Assembly: GCF_900142995.1 (NCBI RefSeq)
Contig: NZ_FRCR01000001.1
Coordinates: forward strand, 224,443 to 288,442
Source: Caldanaerovirga acetigignens
Lineage (GTDB): Bacteria > Bacillota > Thermosediminibacteria > Thermosediminibacterales > Thermosediminibacteraceae
Length of the DNA stretch: 64,000 nucleotides
Reading direction: 5' to 3'
The notes beneath the pieces are model-generated. The model ran no database searches. It worked only from the letters and a program-made list of their open reading frames with translations, and was not told the DNA's origin. Position 1 is the first letter of the stretch, and each line of letters starts with the position of its first letter. Position numbers and translations under genes: made by a program. Of this stretch, positions 51,500 to 61,398 are shown piece by piece.

Positions 51500-53902
51500 A
51501 TGAGGGTACCGATGAAATGGCTAAAAGAATTCGTGGATTATAAAGGCAGTGTGGAAGAATTTGCCGAAAAACTCACCATGTCAGGATCCAGCGTCGAGAC
51601 TGTCGAATACGTTGGACGAGATATAAAAAATGTGGTTATAGGAGAGGTTTTGGAGATAAAAAGGCATCCTCACGCCGAAAAGCTATTGGTAGCTAAAGTA
51701 GATACAAAAGAAAGGGTCTTACAAGTAATAACGGGAGCCCAGAATATCAAAAAAGGCGATAAGGTAGCTGTAGCATTGCCCGGAGCCACAATAGAGGGTG
51801 GTAAAAAGATAGGAGTCCAGAATATAAAAGGAATGGAATCGGAGGGGATGCTTTGTTCGGCAAAAGAATTAGGATTGGATGACCACGGCCTGCGGGAAGA
51901 TATGAAAAAAGGGCTTTTGGTTTTACCGGAAGATGCTCCAGTAGGAAAAGATATCAAGGAATACATAGAAATTGAAGATGCAGTGGTGGAATTTGAACTT
52001 ACCCCTAATAGAGCAGATTGTTTTAGCATCCTAGGCATTGCAAGGGAAGCTGCGGCCACTTTCAACATTCCCTTGAAGGTAGCGTTTTCGACTTCTGGGG
52101 AAATAATGCAATTTGACGAGATTTTTAGAAGAGTGAAAGTGACAGTAGAGGCTCCTGACCTTTGTAAAAGGTACATAGCAAGGATAATAGAAGATGTAAA
52201 AATAGAGCCTTCTCCTTTCTGGATGCAAAGAAGATTGCAGCTTTGCGGAATTCGCCCCATAAACAATATTGTCGACATTACCAATTATGTTATGCTGGAA
52301 TTAGGTCAGCCATTACATGCATTTGACTATGATAAATTGAGTGACGGTTCAATTATAGTTCGCAGAGGTAAGGCTGGGGAAAAGCTTATTACATTAGATG
52401 GACAGGAAAGGGAAATAACAGAAGATACTCTGGTGATTGCAGATAAAAAAGGGCCCATAGCTTTAGCAGGAGTAATGGGGGGAGAAAACACCGAGGTTAC
52501 GGAGAAAACAAGAACAGTACTTTTGGAATCGGCAAATTTCCTGGGGCCCAACATCCGCCGCACGGCAAAAAGACTGGGCATTAGAACAGAGGCGTCTTTG
52601 CGCTATGAAAAAGGAATTGACCCGAATCTTGCAGAAATAGCGGCTGAGAGAGCCTGCGAGCTCATTGAAAAGTTGGGAGCAGGTAGAGTTGTTAAAGAGT
52701 ACGCAGATGTATATACCAAAGTAGTTCGACCAAGAAGGTTGCAACTGAGGGTTGATAAAATAAACGCTTTGCTGGGTACCGATATTTCTAAAGAATGCAT
52801 GGTTGGCATTTTGAGGAGACTGGGAATGGGCGTTGAAGACGAAGACGGAAAGACCTTTGTCATAGTTCCGACCTTTCGGACAGATATAACTCAACATGCT
52901 GATATAGCCGAAGAGATTGCCAGGATTTACGGGTATGACAATCTTCCATCGACTTTGCCGGGCAGTATCGCTACCTGTGGCGTGCTAAGTAAGAGACAGA
53001 AATTAGAAGATGAAATCAAAAAGACCCTTTCGGATTTAGGATTTTCGGAAATATACACTTATTCATTTATCAGTCCCAGTGCTTTCGACAAGCTAAAAGT
53101 GCCGTTCGACCACGAGGTTCGCAAAGCCGTAAGGTTAATGAACCCTCTAGGTGAAGAACACAGCGTAATGAGGACCACGCTGCTCGACGGGATCCTCCAA
53201 GTGGTTAAGTTCAACTTAAATCAAAAACAGAAAAGAATACGCATTTTCGAGGTGGGGAAGGTTTTCCTGCCAAAAGAGTTGCCTTTAAAAGAACTGCCCA
53301 GAGAAAAGAAAATGATAGGTCTTGCAGTTTGTGAAGAAAAACTGGACTTTTATTACCTGAAAGGAATAGTGGAAGCGATCTTTTCAAAGTTAAAGATAGA
53401 TAATCCTAAATTTAACCCGGACCAGTATTTTGCCTTCCACCCCGGAAGGACTGCTAGCATTTCCGTAGGGGGCGAAATCGCGGGGTATATAGGAGAAATT
53501 CATCCGGATGTGATGGAAAATTATGACATGGAAGATAAAAGGGTTTATGTTGCGGAGCTTGATATGGAACTATTGCTGGACAAAGCAGCAACTGAAGTAA
53601 AGTACCAGCCGCTTCCCAAGTTCCCGGCTGCGGAAAGAGATGTGGCTATAGTTGTAAAGGAAAGCGTTGCTGCGGGCGACATAATGGAAGCCATAAGGGA
53701 AATAGGTGGAGAGCTGTTGGAGAACGTGGAACTATTCGACATTTACAGAGGGGAACAGATAGCGAGAGGCTGCAAAAGTCTTGCCTTTTCATTGACCTAT
53801 AGAGCGAAAGACAGGACGCTGACGGATGAAGAAATAAACGACCTACACGCTAAAATAATTGAAGGCATACTTGAAAGGTTTGATGGTCGCCTGAGGGAGT
53901 AA
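51500..53902 (+). CDS. pheT: Phenylalanine--tRNA ligase beta subunit
   Basis: PheT (800 residues): EMAP/tRNA-binding domain near residues 40-150, B3/B4 editing domain (about 205-375; VDITNYVMLELGQPLHAFDY in part), B5 domain, a catalytic-like core, and the C-terminal FDX-ACB anticodon-binding domain (about 705-800; FPAAERDVAIVVKE). It follows pheS by 16 bases and forms the heterotetramer with it. Confidence 0.97.
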   Translation: MRVPMKWLKEFVDYKGSVEEFAEKLTMSGSSVETVEYVGRDIKNVVIGEVLEIKRHPHAEKLLVAKVDTKERVLQVITGAQNIKKGDKVAVALPGATIEGGKKIGVQNIKGMESEGMLCSAKELGLDDHGLREDMKKGLLVLPEDAPVGKDIKEYIEIEDAVVEFELTPNRADCFSILGIAREAAATFNIPLKVAFSTSGEIMQFDEIFRRVKVTVEAPDLCKRYIARIIEDVKIEPSPFWMQRRLQLCGIRPINNIVDITNYVMLELGQPLHAFDYDKLSDGSIIVRRGKAGEKLITLDGQEREITEDTLVIADKKGPIALAGVMGGENTEVTEKTRTVLLESANFLGPNIRRTAKRLGIRTEASLRYEKGIDPNLAEIAAERACELIEKLGAGRVVKEYADVYTKVVRPRRLQLRVDKINALLGTDISKECMVGILRRLGMGVEDEDGKTFVIVPTFRTDITQHADIAEEIARIYGYDNLPSTLPGSIATCGVLSKRQKLEDEIKKTLSDLGFSEIYTYSFISPSAFDKLKVPFDHEVRKAVRLMNPLGEEHSVMRTTLLDGILQVVKFNLNQKQKRIRIFEVGKVFLPKELPLKELPREKKMIGLAVCEEKLDFYYLKGIVEAIFSKLKIDNPKFNPDQYFAFHPGRTASISVGGEIAGYIGEIHPDVMENYDMEDKRVYVAELDMELLLDKAATEVKYQPLPKFPAAERDVAIVVKESVAAGDIMEAIREIGGELLENVELFDIYRGEQIARGCKSLAFSLTYRAKDRTLTDEEINDLHAKIIEGILERFDGRLRE

Positions 53903-53920
53903 AGAGCGGGAGGATAAGGG

Positions 53921-54187
53921 ATGGAAAAAGAGCCGGATGTCACAAGGGTAAAGGTAGAGATTTGCGGAGAAAATTATTATATAAAGGGTTCGGCTTCAGA
54001 AGAATACATAAAGCAACTGGCAAAGTATGTTGACCAAAAAATGAAATTGCTTTTAAAACTTAACCCTAGACTTAGCCGCATTAACTTGGCGGTACTGACG
54101 GCATTAAATATCGCCGACGAATATTTCAAGCTAAAGGCTGAATACGAGGAATTTTTAGAGCTATTTGATGAAGAAAAAGGCAGGTAA
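53921..54187 (+). CDS. zapA: Cell division protein ZapA
   Basis: An 88-residue ZapA: an N-terminal globular part (RVKVEICGENYYIKG, SEEYIKQLAKYVDQKM) followed by a C-terminal coiled coil. ZapA bundles FtsZ. It lies between pheT and polX, as yshA does in B. subtilis; the CvpA gene yshB found there is missing. Confidence 0.92.
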   Translation: MEKEPDVTRVKVEICGENYYIKGSASEEYIKQLAKYVDQKMKLLLKLNPRLSRINLAVLTALNIADEYFKLKAEYEEFLELFDEEKGR

Positions 54188-54204
54188 AACGGAGTTGGAA
54201 GGAC

Positions 54205-55929
54205 ATGAAAAATTATCTCGTATCCTTTATTTTTTCCGATATTGCAGATATGCTGGAAATAAAGGGGGAAAATATTTTTAAAATCAGGGCCTACCGAAAA
54301 GCCGCTCGGGCAATCGCAAATCTTGCTGAGGATGTTGAATGTTTAGTAAAAACCTCTTCACTTGCCGGTATAGAAGGAATTGGAAAGGCTCTCGAAGAAA
54401 AGATAAAGGAAATTATAAATAGCGGAACGTGCGAGTATTACGAAAAACTCAAAAGTGAAGTACCCAAGGGATTAGTGGAAATGCTTAAGATTCCTGGCCT
54501 GGGGGCAAAAAAAATAAGGACTATTTATGAAAAGTTGAATATAACCACAATTGAAGAGCTACAGCAGGCAGCAAAGCAGCGTAAGTTAAGAGGATTGCCT
54601 GGGATTGGAGTGAAGACTGAACAAGGCATATTAAAGGGGATAGAAATGCTAAAGGGGACGATGGGTAAAATACTTTTGCCCACCGCCCTTTTTCTGGCGG
54701 AAGAAATGATGGCACTGCTGCGATCAAATCCTGCAGTTGAAAAAGTCGATGCGGCAGGAGACCTGAGGAGAAAACAAGAGTTAATAAGCAAGCTCGAAAT
54801 TGTAATTTCTTCTAATAAGCCAGGCAAAATAATAGATGGATTGTTAACTTACCACAGAATAAAAGAGGTCAAGGAAAGAAGCGAAGAAACGTTGAAAGTG
54901 TTGTTGGATTTAGGGATTATGGTTAATTTTCATATTGTAGAGCCCGTTTCGTTTTGGTCCTGTTTGCATTATTTTACGGGTAGTGAAGAACACGTTGGCA
55001 GGTTGAGGGAAGTAGCAAGAGAGAAAGGTTATGATATTCAAAAGAACTATGTTATCCGGATAAAGAGTGGCGAATTATTGTACCCTGAAAGTGAAGAAAA
55101 AATTTACGGATTGCTCGACATGCCCTATGTAATTCCAGAGCTCAGGGAAAACCGGGGAGAAATAGAAGCGGCTCTAAAGCGGAAACTGCCCAAATCCCTC
55201 GAAATTGGTGATATAAAAGGCGACCTTCACATTCATAGCAATTGGAGCGACGGATTAAATTCTATTGAGGAAATCGCAATAAAAGCTAGAGAAAAAGGTT
55301 ACGAATACATCGCCATTACCGATCATTCAAAATCTTTGAAAGTCGCCCACGGGTTAGATGAAGAGCGTTTATTTAAGCAGATGGAACAGATAAAGAAGTT
55401 GAATAACGAAATAAAAGGGATAAGAATTTTATCGGGCATAGAAGTTGATATTTTGAGCAATGACCTTTTGGACTTCGACGACGATATATTAAAAGAGCTT
55501 GATATCGTAATTGCTTCTATTCACAGCGGCTTCAGTCAAGATAAAGAAAAGTTAACTCGGCGAATCTTAAAAGCCATCTACAATCCCTATGTTAATATAA
55601 TCGCTCATCCAACGGGAAGAATGTTAGCAAAAAGGGATCCTTATGAAATTGATGTCGATGCTGTACTAAAAGCTGCAGCGGAAACAAATACCGTGCTAGA
55701 AATCAATTCTTCTCCAGATAGGCTTGACTTGAACGATGAATTTGCGAGAAAGGCAAAGGAAATGGGGGTAAAAATCGTTATCAACACCGACACTCATGAG
55801 CTGGAAGGATTAAACGACATAAAGTACGGAGTATGGGTGGCAAGGAGGGCTTGGTTGGAAAAAGAGGACGTAATAAACACCCGCACGCTTCCTCACTTGA
55901 TGGAAATACTGAGACAAAAGCGAAAATGA
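54205..55929 (+). CDS. polX: PolX-family protein with degenerate polymerase site and intact PHP domain
   Basis: A 574-residue protein with bacterial PolX architecture: 8-kDa-like and helix-hairpin-helix region (about 1-155), polymerase palm (160-260) and C-terminal PHP nuclease (337-574). In the palm the usual D-x-D metal motif reads SKLEIV, with Lys196 and Glu198 at the two aspartate positions; the third aspartate is Asn241 (IMVNFHI), and GSLRR is GDLRR. The PHP metal ligands are all kept (GDLHIHSNWSDG, AITDHSKS, SGIEVD, ASIHSG, IIAHPTGR, NTDTHELEG). Thus the protein is probably a nuclease without polymerase activity. Confidence 0.92.
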   Translation: MKNYLVSFIFSDIADMLEIKGENIFKIRAYRKAARAIANLAEDVECLVKTSSLAGIEGIGKALEEKIKEIINSGTCEYYEKLKSEVPKGLVEMLKIPGLGAKKIRTIYEKLNITTIEELQQAAKQRKLRGLPGIGVKTEQGILKGIEMLKGTMGKILLPTALFLAEEMMALLRSNPAVEKVDAAGDLRRKQELISKLEIVISSNKPGKIIDGLLTYHRIKEVKERSEETLKVLLDLGIMVNFHIVEPVSFWSCLHYFTGSEEHVGRLREVAREKGYDIQKNYVIRIKSGELLYPESEEKIYGLLDMPYVIPELRENRGEIEAALKRKLPKSLEIGDIKGDLHIHSNWSDGLNSIEEIAIKAREKGYEYIAITDHSKSLKVAHGLDEERLFKQMEQIKKLNNEIKGIRILSGIEVDILSNDLLDFDDDILKELDIVIASIHSGFSQDKEKLTRRILKAIYNPYVNIIAHPTGRMLAKRDPYEIDVDAVLKAAAETNTVLEINSSPDRLDLNDEFARKAKEMGVKIVINTDTHELEGLNDIKYGVWVARRAWLEKEDVINTRTLPHLMEILRQKRK

Positions 55930-55952
55930 GCTAAAAAGGGTGATTGTATTTT

Positions 55953-58322
55953 ATGGACGAACGGGTGGAGAAATTGCTGGAATTCGACAAAGTAAAACAA
56001 ATAGCAGGCAAATACGCCGTATCTGATTTGGCAAAAAAATTATTGCTTGATTTAAAACCTGCTTCGGATGAGCAAATCGTAAAAAGAATGCAGCGAGAGA
56101 CCACAGAGGGCGTAATTTTGCTAAAAGCGGGGATGAACTTACCCGTCGACGAGTTGCCCGATATTCGAAACTCGATAAAAAGGGCTTCTATCGGCGGGAT
56201 ACTTTCGCCCGGCGAGCTGCTTTCAATTGCTGCGATTATGAGAGCTTCCCGCCTCATAAAAAAGGCGTGGTACGATAAATCATTAACCGATTGCAAGGTT
56301 GTTGAAAGCGTCATAGAGAAATTACACGTCTTTACTTCCCTCGAGGAAAAGATCTCCAAAATTATTTTGAGCGAGGAAGAAATATCAGATGACGCAAGTC
56401 CCAGATTGCTCAGCCTGAGAAAAGAGAAAAGAATACTTTTACAGAGAGCAAAAGAAAAGCTGGAGTTTTACGTGAATTCGCCCCATTATCTGAAATTCCT
56501 TCAAGAGCCTATTATCACAGTGCGAAACGGCAGGTACGTAATTCCGGTAAAGCAAGAGTTTAGAAGCAGCATTCCCGGAGTAGTACATGACCAGTCAGCG
56601 AGCGGGTTGACTATTTATGTAGAACCCATGCCCGTCCTTCAAATTAACAACGAAATAAGAAGGTTGGAGATTGAAGAAAACAAGGAGATAGAGCGAATAT
56701 TAAAAGAGCTTACGGCTAAAATAGCACAGAACAGCGAATACCTTGAAGAGACCTTTGAAGCTGTAATACGCCTAGATTTCATCCTGGCTAAAGCCAAATT
56801 CAGCATTGAAATAAAAGGTGTCGAACCCCAATTTAATACGAAAGGATATATTAGCATTAAAAAAGGCAAGCATCCTTTGTTGAAAGGAGAAGTTGTTCCA
56901 ATCGATATTCATCTGGGGAATGAATTTACGATATTGGTTATAACCGGGCCTAATACCGGTGGAAAAACCGTTTCGTTAAAAACCGTAGGTTTGTTTGCAC
57001 TGATGGCGCAATCCGGTTTTCACCTTCCATGCGAAGAAGGAACTGAAATGTCTGTGTTTACCAATATTTTTGCAGACATTGGCGATGAGCAAAGCATTGA
57101 GCAGTCACTCAGCACCTTTTCAGCGCACATGAAAAATATAAAAGAGATAGTGGACAGAGCGGATTCGAAAAGCTTGGTATTGCTGGATGAACTAGGGGCC
57201 GGGACGGACCCCACAGAAGGTGCAGCACTGGCAATGGCTATATTGGATTACTTTTTGAAAATAGGAGCTAGAGTGATAGCGACAACTCACTATAGCGAAC
57301 TGAAAGCATTTGCATTTTCCCGAGGCGGAATGGAAAATGCCAGTGTAGAATTTGATGTTGAAACTCTAAGCCCTACTTATAGGCTGTCAATAGGTATTCC
57401 AGGAAAGAGCAATGCGTTTGAAATTGCAAAGAGATTGGGATTAAAAGAAGAGATAATAAAAGCCGGAAAAAACTTCTTAAAAGTAGAAGATATAAAAATG
57501 GAAGATCTGCTCCAGGAAATCGAATTGGAGCGAAAGCGGATAAGACAAGATAGAGAAGAACTTGAAAAATTAAAGGAGAGTGTTTTTGCTAAACTGAAAG
57601 AACTCGAAAAAGAAAGGGAAAGGCTTAAGGAAAAGGAAGTAAAGATGATAGAAAAAGCCAGGGGAAAAGCGAGAGATATTATTGAAAAAGCAAGGAAAGA
57701 AGCAGAAAAGGTGTTTGAAAGGTTAAAGGAATTAGAAACTCAAGATTCAAAACAAATTAGAGATAAAATAGCAGAAGAAGTTAGGAGGACTTTAAAACAG
57801 GCGAAAAAAGATTATGGGAATGAAGAAGTTTCCCTGATAAAAGTTACAAAGAAAAAAATAATGTCTGGTCCTTTGCATCCGGGCGATAAGGTGATAGTAG
57901 AAAGTCTAAATCAAGAAGGATATGTAATTTCAGTGGATGAAAAAGATAAAATTGCACAGGTTCAAATTGGAGTTATGAGAATAAATTTGCCATTTGCAAG
58001 TCTTGTAAAGATTGAAGATGAAAGAAATGAGAAAAAAGAAGTTGCGTATTCGCTGTTAGCGATGGAAAAGGCAAAGAAAGTTTCGAAAGAAATAGACATA
58101 AGGGGTCTCACGTTGGAAGAGGCGTTGCTGAAAGTCGAAAAATTTTTGGACGACGCAAGCATTGCAGGGTTGCCAAATGCATTTATCATTCACGGTAAGG
58201 GCACGGGAGTGCTAAGGAAAGGCATCCATGATATGTTGCGGACGCGAAAAGATATTAAATCATTTAGACAAGGAAATATGAACGAAGGCGGACTTGGGGT
58301 TACGGTGGTGGAATTCCTGTGA
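55953..58322 (+). CDS. mutS2: Endonuclease MutS2 (MutSB)
   Basis: MutS2 (789 residues): lever and clamp domains, ATPase core with Walker A GPNTGGKT and Walker B LVLLDELGAGTDPTEG, a long coiled coil (about 510-640) and a C-terminal Smr nuclease domain (LDIRGL-type IDIRGLTLEEALLKVE; IHGKGTGVLR). It lacks the MutS mismatch domain. Known roles: recombination control and ribosome rescue by splitting collided ribosomes. ATG 55953 fits the ribosome site better than TTG 55944. The stop overlaps the next start (GTGA). Confidence 0.96.
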   Translation: MDERVEKLLEFDKVKQIAGKYAVSDLAKKLLLDLKPASDEQIVKRMQRETTEGVILLKAGMNLPVDELPDIRNSIKRASIGGILSPGELLSIAAIMRASRLIKKAWYDKSLTDCKVVESVIEKLHVFTSLEEKISKIILSEEEISDDASPRLLSLRKEKRILLQRAKEKLEFYVNSPHYLKFLQEPIITVRNGRYVIPVKQEFRSSIPGVVHDQSASGLTIYVEPMPVLQINNEIRRLEIEENKEIERILKELTAKIAQNSEYLEETFEAVIRLDFILAKAKFSIEIKGVEPQFNTKGYISIKKGKHPLLKGEVVPIDIHLGNEFTILVITGPNTGGKTVSLKTVGLFALMAQSGFHLPCEEGTEMSVFTNIFADIGDEQSIEQSLSTFSAHMKNIKEIVDRADSKSLVLLDELGAGTDPTEGAALAMAILDYFLKIGARVIATTHYSELKAFAFSRGGMENASVEFDVETLSPTYRLSIGIPGKSNAFEIAKRLGLKEEIIKAGKNFLKVEDIKMEDLLQEIELERKRIRQDREELEKLKESVFAKLKELEKERERLKEKEVKMIEKARGKARDIIEKARKEAEKVFERLKELETQDSKQIRDKIAEEVRRTLKQAKKDYGNEEVSLIKVTKKKIMSGPLHPGDKVIVESLNQEGYVISVDEKDKIAQVQIGVMRINLPFASLVKIEDERNEKKEVAYSLLAMEKAKKVSKEIDIRGLTLEEALLKVEKFLDDASIAGLPNAFIIHGKGTGVLRKGIHDMLRTRKDIKSFRQGNMNEGGLGVTVVEFL

Positions 58323-58786
58323 TCATTATTAGTGCGTGTCTTGCAGGTTTTAATACGAGATACAATGGGGAAAATAGTTGCAATGCGGTTTTTGAGGATT
58401 TGATAAGAATTAAAAAAGCTGTGCCTTTTTGCCCTGAGCAAGCCGGGGGATTGCCTACACCTAGAATGCCAGCAGAGATAATAGGAGAAGATGGTTTTGC
58501 AGTAATAAAAGGGAAGGCGGTAGTCCTTACCAAAGATGGAAAGAATGTGACAGAATATTTTATCAGGGGGGCAAAAGAAATGTTAAAATTGGCAGAGCTT
58601 ATAGGTGCCGATACTGCAATCTTAAAATCGAAAAGTCCCTCCTGCGGATGCAGATTTATCTATAATGGGAAATTTGATGGAACTTTAAAAGAAGGGATGG
58701 GAGTAACGGCAGCTTTATTAGCGACTTATGGATTAAAAGTTATTGATTCGGATGAATACTTATTATATGGTTTATATCAAAAATAG
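58319..58786 (+). CDS. DUF523-family protein
   Basis: A 155-residue protein with conserved cysteines: SACLAGFNTRYNG, FCPEQAGGLPTPR and KSPSCGCRF. These are the DUF523 signatures. The function is unknown; the Cys pattern suggests metal or iron-sulfur binding. GTG 58319 overlaps the mutS2 stop by four bases, so it is in the same unit. Confidence 0.9.
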   Translation: MIIISACLAGFNTRYNGENSCNAVFEDLIRIKKAVPFCPEQAGGLPTPRMPAEIIGEDGFAVIKGKAVVLTKDGKNVTEYFIRGAKEMLKLAELIGADTAILKSKSPSCGCRFIYNGKFDGTLKEGMGVTAALLATYGLKVIDSDEYLLYGLYQK

Positions 58787-58794
58787 TTTTGAAC

Positions 58795-58820
58795 AAAAAA
58801 AGGGAGCTTGGCGCTCCCCT
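58795..58820 (-). terminator. Terminator of pbp1A (minus strand)
   Basis: On the minus strand a ggggagc/gctccc hairpin is followed by seven T. On the plus strand the same hairpin ends in only a weak T-rich stretch but could also stop the mutS2-DUF523 transcript. Confidence 0.8.
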
Positions 58821-58852
58821 TGTTTGCCTTTATCTTAACTTTATTTTAAACA

Positions 58853-61264
58853 TTATCTGAAGTCCCTTGCCCTATTTTCGTTGTCTTCAGACTGATTGAG
58901 ATTTTTTGAAGGCACCTGATTTCCCGTGTTATTGCTGCCACCGTTAACTTGGTTTTCACTGCTTTTATTTGACGAATTGTTCTGAGTGCCGCTATCTACA
59001 GGTTGCAAAATCCCTTCTTCGAAATTGCTTCCGCTTGATGATTCCTGGGTGTGTAAATTGCAATATTCTGTCGGCGGCATATACTTCGCATCTAACGGTA
59101 TTTTGCCATCAGGAGATGTTTTGTAAGGGGGCCTATTCAAGAAAACTTTTTGTTTTACTTGTTCAGGAGGACAATACGGTGTTGCTAACAATCCTGAAGT
59201 TATATCTATCGGTTTTTGTACGTGGACATCGCAGAATTCCGAAGGTTCGGTTCCCTTAATGAAATATTCATATCTAATCCGCGAGCCCCGTGGGTCATTG
59301 TTGCAGAGTTCTGTTGGAATCTTGCCCGAATCCTCGCAGACAGCGATGGGTCCTACGATTCCTGATGGCTTAGAAAAACCGACTTTAGGTAAATTTTTAT
59401 GAGCTACGGTCATAATTTGCTTCCATATCAAAGCCGGCTGATATCCGCCTGCGACCCCCTTCATGGGGGTTGGTTCATCGTGCCCCATCCATACGGCTGC
59501 GACTAAATACGGTGTATAACCTACAAACCATACATCTTTGTTATCCGATGTAGTTCCCGTTTTTCCTGCTACAGGGAACGGAAAATCAGCAAGCCTTTTT
59601 GCAGTTCCTTCTGTTATAACGCTTCGCATCATATCTGTCATAATAAAGGCAACCTGAGGACTTACGGCTGTCCACTTTGTGGGTGTGTTCTCAAGAAGTG
59701 TTCTTCCGTTTTTGTCAACGACTTTTAATATAGCCACAGGCTCCACGTGTATCCCCTGATTAGCCAAAGTTCCGTATGCCGATGCAAGCTCCAGAGGGGA
59801 AACACCCTTAGTCAAACCTCCCAGTGCTATTGATAGCTGTCTATCATTTTTTCGGCCTTCTAAAACGAGGCTTTTTATACCTAATTTCTGGGCATATTCA
59901 ATTCCTCTGTCCACGCCAATTTTTTCGAGGACTTTTACCGCGACCACGTTGACTGAATCCGCAATGGCTTTCCGTATGGTTGTGAGCCCTTTGAAGTCTC
60001 TGGTATAGTTTTGAGGGGACCAATTGCCGTAAGAAACCGGCGAATCGTCGATGACACTTGCGGCTGTATACCCCATGTCTATTGCAGCCGTATAAACAAC
60101 GATGGGTTTAAAGGCAGAACCAGGCTGCCTGTAAGATTGCGAGGCCCTGTTCAGACCTAGCTTTTTATAATGTTCGCGACCTCCTACCAGTGCTTTTATA
60201 TGCCCGGTATGGGGGTCTATAACTACGACTGCAGCTTGAGGTTGGGGAATGCCGTTCTTGTCTTTTTTTGTATATGGGTAATTTTTCGGGTCCGCTAAAG
60301 CTTTTTCGGCCACTTCTTGGATTTCTAGGTCGACTGTGGTATAAATTCTTAATCCTCCGTTATAGATTTTTTCATAAGCTTCGGATTCGGTAAGTCCTAG
60401 TTCTTTTTGAAGATCTTCTGCTAATTGCGTTATTATAAAATCAGTAAAATATGGAGCTTTGTAGTCTGCCTTTGCGTTTTCAAGGCCTACTAGTTTTATC
60501 TCTTCTTTTTTTGCTTTCTCTGCTTCTTCCTTTGTTATAAATCCCATATCGACCATTTCGTTCAAAACTATGGCTTGCCTTTCCTTTGCTTTTTCGAAAT
60601 TTATATAGGGTGAGTAAATTGAAGGACCTTTGGTTATACCTGCGAGCATGGCACTTTCTGCAAGGGTGAGGTCCTTTACGCTTTTTCCAAAAAAGGTTTG
60701 AGAAGCGGCTTCAACGCCGTAAGCTGAGTGACCAAAGTATATATGGTTCAGGTAAAATTCCAGAATTTGATCTTTTGTAAAATGACGTTCCACCTGAATT
60801 GCAAGCCATGCCTCTTGGGCTTTTCGTTTTAGAGTTTTTTCATGGGTCAAAAAGGCATTTTTAACCAATTGCTGAGTTATAGTACTTGCACCCCTGCGAT
60901 ATCCTCCAGTGACTATATCTGTCCATACAGCGCCTATGAGGGATTTAAAATTGATACCTTTATGCTTGTAAAAATTTTTGTCTTCAATGGCAATAAATGC
61001 TTCTTTGAGATGCCCTGGAATTTCATCTAGAGGTACTGGAATTCGATTTTGGCCTCCGTGAAGTTCGGCAATTACATTGCCTTTTGAGTCGTAAACTATA
61101 GAAGTCTCGCTAGGTTTTAATTTCTGAGGATCAAACGGAGGTGTATCCTTTACGTAGTATAAAAACAATCCAAGAGCTGAGCCGCATGATAAAAGAAAAA
61201 CAAATATCAAAAAAGGTATTAAGCTCTTTGCAAGAAAGAGCTTTTTTTTCCTCGGAATTTTCAT
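58853..61264 (-). CDS. pbpA: Class A penicillin-binding protein 1A
   Basis: An 803-residue bifunctional peptidoglycan synthase. A basic N terminus and transmembrane helix (about 11-38), glycosyltransferase domain with Glu94 in AIEDKNFYKHKG, and QQLVKN, then transpeptidase domain with Ser383-x-x-Lys386 (PGSAFKP), SVN (ADSVNVVAV) and KTGT (GKTGTTSD). The tail of about 120 residues is rich in Pro, then Asn, Ser and Gln. A gaggagg site precedes the ATG. Subclass naming (1A) is by similarity of layout. Confidence 0.95.
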   Translation of the reverse strand: MKIPRKKKLFLAKSLIPFLIFVFLLSCGSALGLFLYYVKDTPPFDPQKLKPSETSIVYDSKGNVIAELHGGQNRIPVPLDEIPGHLKEAFIAIEDKNFYKHKGINFKSLIGAVWTDIVTGGYRRGASTITQQLVKNAFLTHEKTLKRKAQEAWLAIQVERHFTKDQILEFYLNHIYFGHSAYGVEAASQTFFGKSVKDLTLAESAMLAGITKGPSIYSPYINFEKAKERQAIVLNEMVDMGFITKEEAEKAKKEEIKLVGLENAKADYKAPYFTDFIITQLAEDLQKELGLTESEAYEKIYNGGLRIYTTVDLEIQEVAEKALADPKNYPYTKKDKNGIPQPQAAVVVIDPHTGHIKALVGGREHYKKLGLNRASQSYRQPGSAFKPIVVYTAAIDMGYTAASVIDDSPVSYGNWSPQNYTRDFKGLTTIRKAIADSVNVVAVKVLEKIGVDRGIEYAQKLGIKSLVLEGRKNDRQLSIALGGLTKGVSPLELASAYGTLANQGIHVEPVAILKVVDKNGRTLLENTPTKWTAVSPQVAFIMTDMMRSVITEGTAKRLADFPFPVAGKTGTTSDNKDVWFVGYTPYLVAAVWMGHDEPTPMKGVAGGYQPALIWKQIMTVAHKNLPKVGFSKPSGIVGPIAVCEDSGKIPTELCNNDPRGSRIRYEYFIKGTEPSEFCDVHVQKPIDITSGLLATPYCPPEQVKQKVFLNRPPYKTSPDGKIPLDAKYMPPTEYCNLHTQESSSGSNFEEGILQPVDSGTQNNSSNKSSENQVNGGSNNTGNQVPSKNLNQSEDNENRARDFR

Positions 61265-61284
61265 AATTAACCTCCTCAGTCATC

Positions 61285-61309
61285 TTAGACAATTAAACAG
61301 CATGTCTAA
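61285..61309. promoter_or_regulatory. Inverted repeat in the 5' leader of the PBP gene
   Basis: ttagaca (61285-61291) and tgtctaa (61303-61309): 7-base perfect palindrome with an 11-base spacer, between the PBP -10 box and its start codon. Either an operator or an mRNA hairpin. Confidence 0.5.
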
Positions 61310-61312
61310 ATT

Positions 61313-61341
61313 ATTATACCATATATAATATAAACTTTGAA
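61313..61341 (-). promoter_or_regulatory. Promoter of the PBP gene
   Basis: Minus strand: TTCAAA (61336-61341), 17-base spacer, extended -10 TGGTATAAT with TATAAT at 61313-61318. The -35 box overlaps that of tyrS on the other strand. Confidence 0.7.
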
Positions 61342-61365
61342 GAAAATGCATCAGTGTGTTATAAT
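61337..61365 (+). promoter_or_regulatory. Promoter of tyrS
   Basis: TTGAAG (61337-61342), 17-base spacer with TGT before TATAAT (61360-61365): a good extended -10 promoter, 34 bases before the tyrS start. No T-box fits in this short leader. Confidence 0.85.
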
Positions 61366-61398
61366 TAATAAAAACATTTCATGGAAGAGGGATAAAAA

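Noticed and set aside
61265..61398. T-box ahead of tyrS
   Set aside because: Only 34 bases separate the predicted promoter from the start codon.
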